Assembly (NCBI RefSeq): GCF_003286415.2
Contig: NZ_CP043450.1
Coordinates: forward strand, 6,820,001 to 6,884,000
Origin: Mucilaginibacter rubeus
GTDB taxonomy: Bacteria; Bacteroidota; Bacteroidia; Sphingobacteriales; Sphingobacteriaceae
Direction of reading: 5' to 3'
Length of the DNA: 64,000 bases
Below the pieces are notes generated by a model. It saw only the letters and a program-made list of their open reading frames with translations. It did not search any database and had not been told where the DNA came from. Position numbers and translations under genes: made by a program. Below, one piece after another: positions 62,677 to 64,000 of the stretch (position 1 is the first letter of the stretch; every line of letters begins with the position of its first letter).

Positions 62677-64000
62677 ATGAAACTAAAACTACTCATCATA
62701 ATCATCTTAGGTATGTTCAGCCTGAATCTGTTCGGGCAGCAAAACACGAACGGCAAAATAATAAATCTGCAGACGGGAGAAGCCATTGGGGGTGCAACCA
62801 TTAGATTAATAAAAAGCAAAATAGTAACGTCCAGCAGTGAGGATGGCTCGTTTAATTTTACTGCGGGAAGTTATCCTGATACTTTGGTTGTTAGTCATGT
62901 GGGATACAAAACAACACATTTATTTTTGGCTGGCTATACACAGGCGCAGCATTTAATAATCAGGATAGTGCCCGGCACAACGGCATTACAAGAAGTCGTT
63001 GTTTCTACAGGATACCAGACTTTGCCAAAAGAAAGAGCAACAGGTTCATTTACTGTAGTAAATAATCAGAAGCTAAATGAACAGGTAAGTACCGATCTAC
63101 TGTCACGATTAGAGTCTGTTACCAATGGGCTTGTTTTTAACCGTACGACCAGTGCTACGCCTCAAATACAGATACGTGGTTTAAGTACGATCAATGGCCC
63201 AACTGCACCATTGATCGTGGTGGATAACTTTCCCTATGAAGGAGATATAACCAATATTAATCCTAATGATGTAGAAAGTGTGACCGTATTAAAAGATGCC
63301 GCCGCCGCATCCATTTGGGGGACGAGGGCCGGGAACGGCGTTATTGTCATCACCACCAAAAAAGCCAGGTTCAACCAACCACTTTCCGTTGATCTTAATG
63401 CGAACCTGACGTTTGGTAAAAAACCTGATTTATCCTATATCCGGCAAATGGCATCCAGTGACTATATCAATGTTGAACAGGCGCTTTTTAACAATGGTTT
63501 TTATGACAGCAGAATAACTGACCCATCACATCCCAGTTTAACACCTGTAGTAGAATTACTTTCAGCAGTACGCAACGGGACTATTTCAGCCACCAGGGCC
63601 AATGCACAGATCAATGCTTTAAGAAACAGCGATGTAAGGAATGATTTTAATAAGTATTTATATCAGCAAAGCACGAACCAGCAGTATGCGATCAGTTTAA
63701 AAGGAGGGTCTGCAACCCAGTCCTGGCTGTTTTCGAGTGGCTATGATAAAGATCTTAGTAACCTCGCAGCTGGCTACGACCGGGTGAATCTTCATTTCCT
63801 GGACTCTTTTAAGCCAATTAATAAGTTGCAGGTCAATACCGCCATATATTATACCCAAAGTACATCGACTGCCGGTAAGCCTGGCTTCGGCGATATTACT
63901 TCTTATAATGGCGCTTTGTATCCCTATGCAAAATTTGCGGATGTAAATGGCGATGCATTACCGGTGGCAAAAGATTATAGCTTATCCTATTTAGCTACGC
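62677..64000 (+). CDS. SusC/RagA-type TonB-linked outer-membrane receptor (3' end beyond window)
   Basis: The frame starts MKLKLLIIIILGMFSLNLFG at 62677 and is still open at the window end (441 codons). A CarboxypepD_reg-like domain (about 20-95, GKIINLQTGEAIGGATIRL) is followed by the plug: EVVVSTGYQTLPKERATGSF, QIRGLSTINGP, PLIVVDNFPYEG and VTVLKDAAAASIWGTRAGNG. This is the SusC signature. It imports an unknown glycan, peptide or similar ligand with TonB energy. A SusD partner is expected beyond the window. Confidence 0.93.
   Translation, partial: MKLKLLIIIILGMFSLNLFGQQNTNGKIINLQTGEAIGGATIRLIKSKIVTSSSEDGSFNFTAGSYPDTLVVSHVGYKTTHLFLAGYTQAQHLIIRIVPGTTALQEVVVSTGYQTLPKERATGSFTVVNNQKLNEQVSTDLLSRLESVTNGLVFNRTTSATPQIQIRGLSTINGPTAPLIVVDNFPYEGDITNINPNDVESVTVLKDAAAASIWGTRAGNGVIVITTKKARFNQPLSVDLNANLTFGKKPDLSYIRQMASSDYINVEQALFNNGFYDSRITDPSHPSLTPVVELLSAVRNGTISATRANAQINALRNSDVRNDFNKYLYQQSTNQQYAISLKGGSATQSWLFSSGYDKDLSNLAAGYDRVNLHFLDSFKPINKLQVNTAIYYTQSTSTAGKPGFGDITSYNGALYPYAKFADVNGDALPVAKDYSLSYLAT

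Noticed and set aside
1..64000. CRISPR arrays, tRNA and rRNA genes, insertion sequences
   Set aside because: No regularly spaced repeats, no tRNA-like cloverleaf and no transposase were noticed when reading the window; a software scan would be more sensitive.

Overview
The window reads as a Bacteroidota chromosome or large mobile element, most likely a sphingobacterium of the Pedobacter/Mucilaginibacter type. The evidence is a SusC/RagA-type TonB receptor at the right edge, TAnnTTTG-type -7 promoter elements, weak Shine-Dalgarno sites, DUF6660 and RND-OEP fusion proteins, and a Bacteroidota-style PRTRC cassette. No tRNA, rRNA, CRISPR array or transposase was seen.

Left region (1-17.7 kb), almost all on the minus strand, is a copper-handling island. 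It holds a CopA P-type ATPase with a CopZ-like chaperone (15376-12917, closed by a terminator). A second run (12813-4060) carries a Cys/His-rich exported protein, an AraC regulator with an N-terminal metal-binding-like domain, a very Met-rich multicopper oxidase with an outer-membrane-barrel-like tail, two DUF305 proteins, two four-helix copper-binding proteins, a nucleotide-sugar-type SDR and an SPW/VKOR membrane protein. A third unit (989-1) has a small Met/His protein and a DUF3347 protein. A near-identical pair of direct repeats with 21-bp spacing lies in front of both CopA (15427-15458) and the 989-1 unit (1026-1057), which suggests one regulator for both. An orphan nuclease and a methyltransferase interrupt the island.

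Middle-left (17.9-25.6 kb) is mixed housekeeping: a membrane glycosyltransferase-like protein, a lone receiver domain, a BNR-repeat protein, a PAP2 phosphatase, a PepSY-like protein, a MarR regulator, an Lgt-like protein and a SAM methyltransferase.

The region 25.8-42.1 kb is one long plus-strand unit with many ATGA overlaps. It encodes DUF6660, a small Lys-rich membrane protein, a CzcA-type RND pump fused to its outer-membrane channel, its lipoprotein adaptor, an SPC-motif P1B-4 ATPase, an Nramp-like and a ZIP-like transporter, an RseP-like protease, an HD hydrolase and several unknown envelope proteins. It looks like a divalent-cation (Co/Zn/Cd/Ni/Fe-type) homeostasis operon rather than a copper one.

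At about 42.08-42.4 kb lies a decayed, truncated gmhA, abutting a structured non-coding stretch and then an integrative-conjugative-element or plasmid module (42.4-50.5 kb). The module carries SSB, DUF932, PRTRC proteins E, C, F and B, and a ThiF/E1-like protein. Proteins C, B and ThiF look like a ubiquitin-like/E2-like/E1-like trio. To the right are a 1225-aa RecD-like helicase with a nuclease-like tail, an acetyltransferase-like protein, an ADP-ribosyltransferase-like toxin candidate with a tiny partner, an RteC-like protein, a receiver domain, XRE regulators with clear palindromic operators, and a strongly structured candidate non-coding RNA (60.9-61.1 kb). The window ends in a thioredoxin/DUF3738 fusion and the start of a SusC-like receptor.
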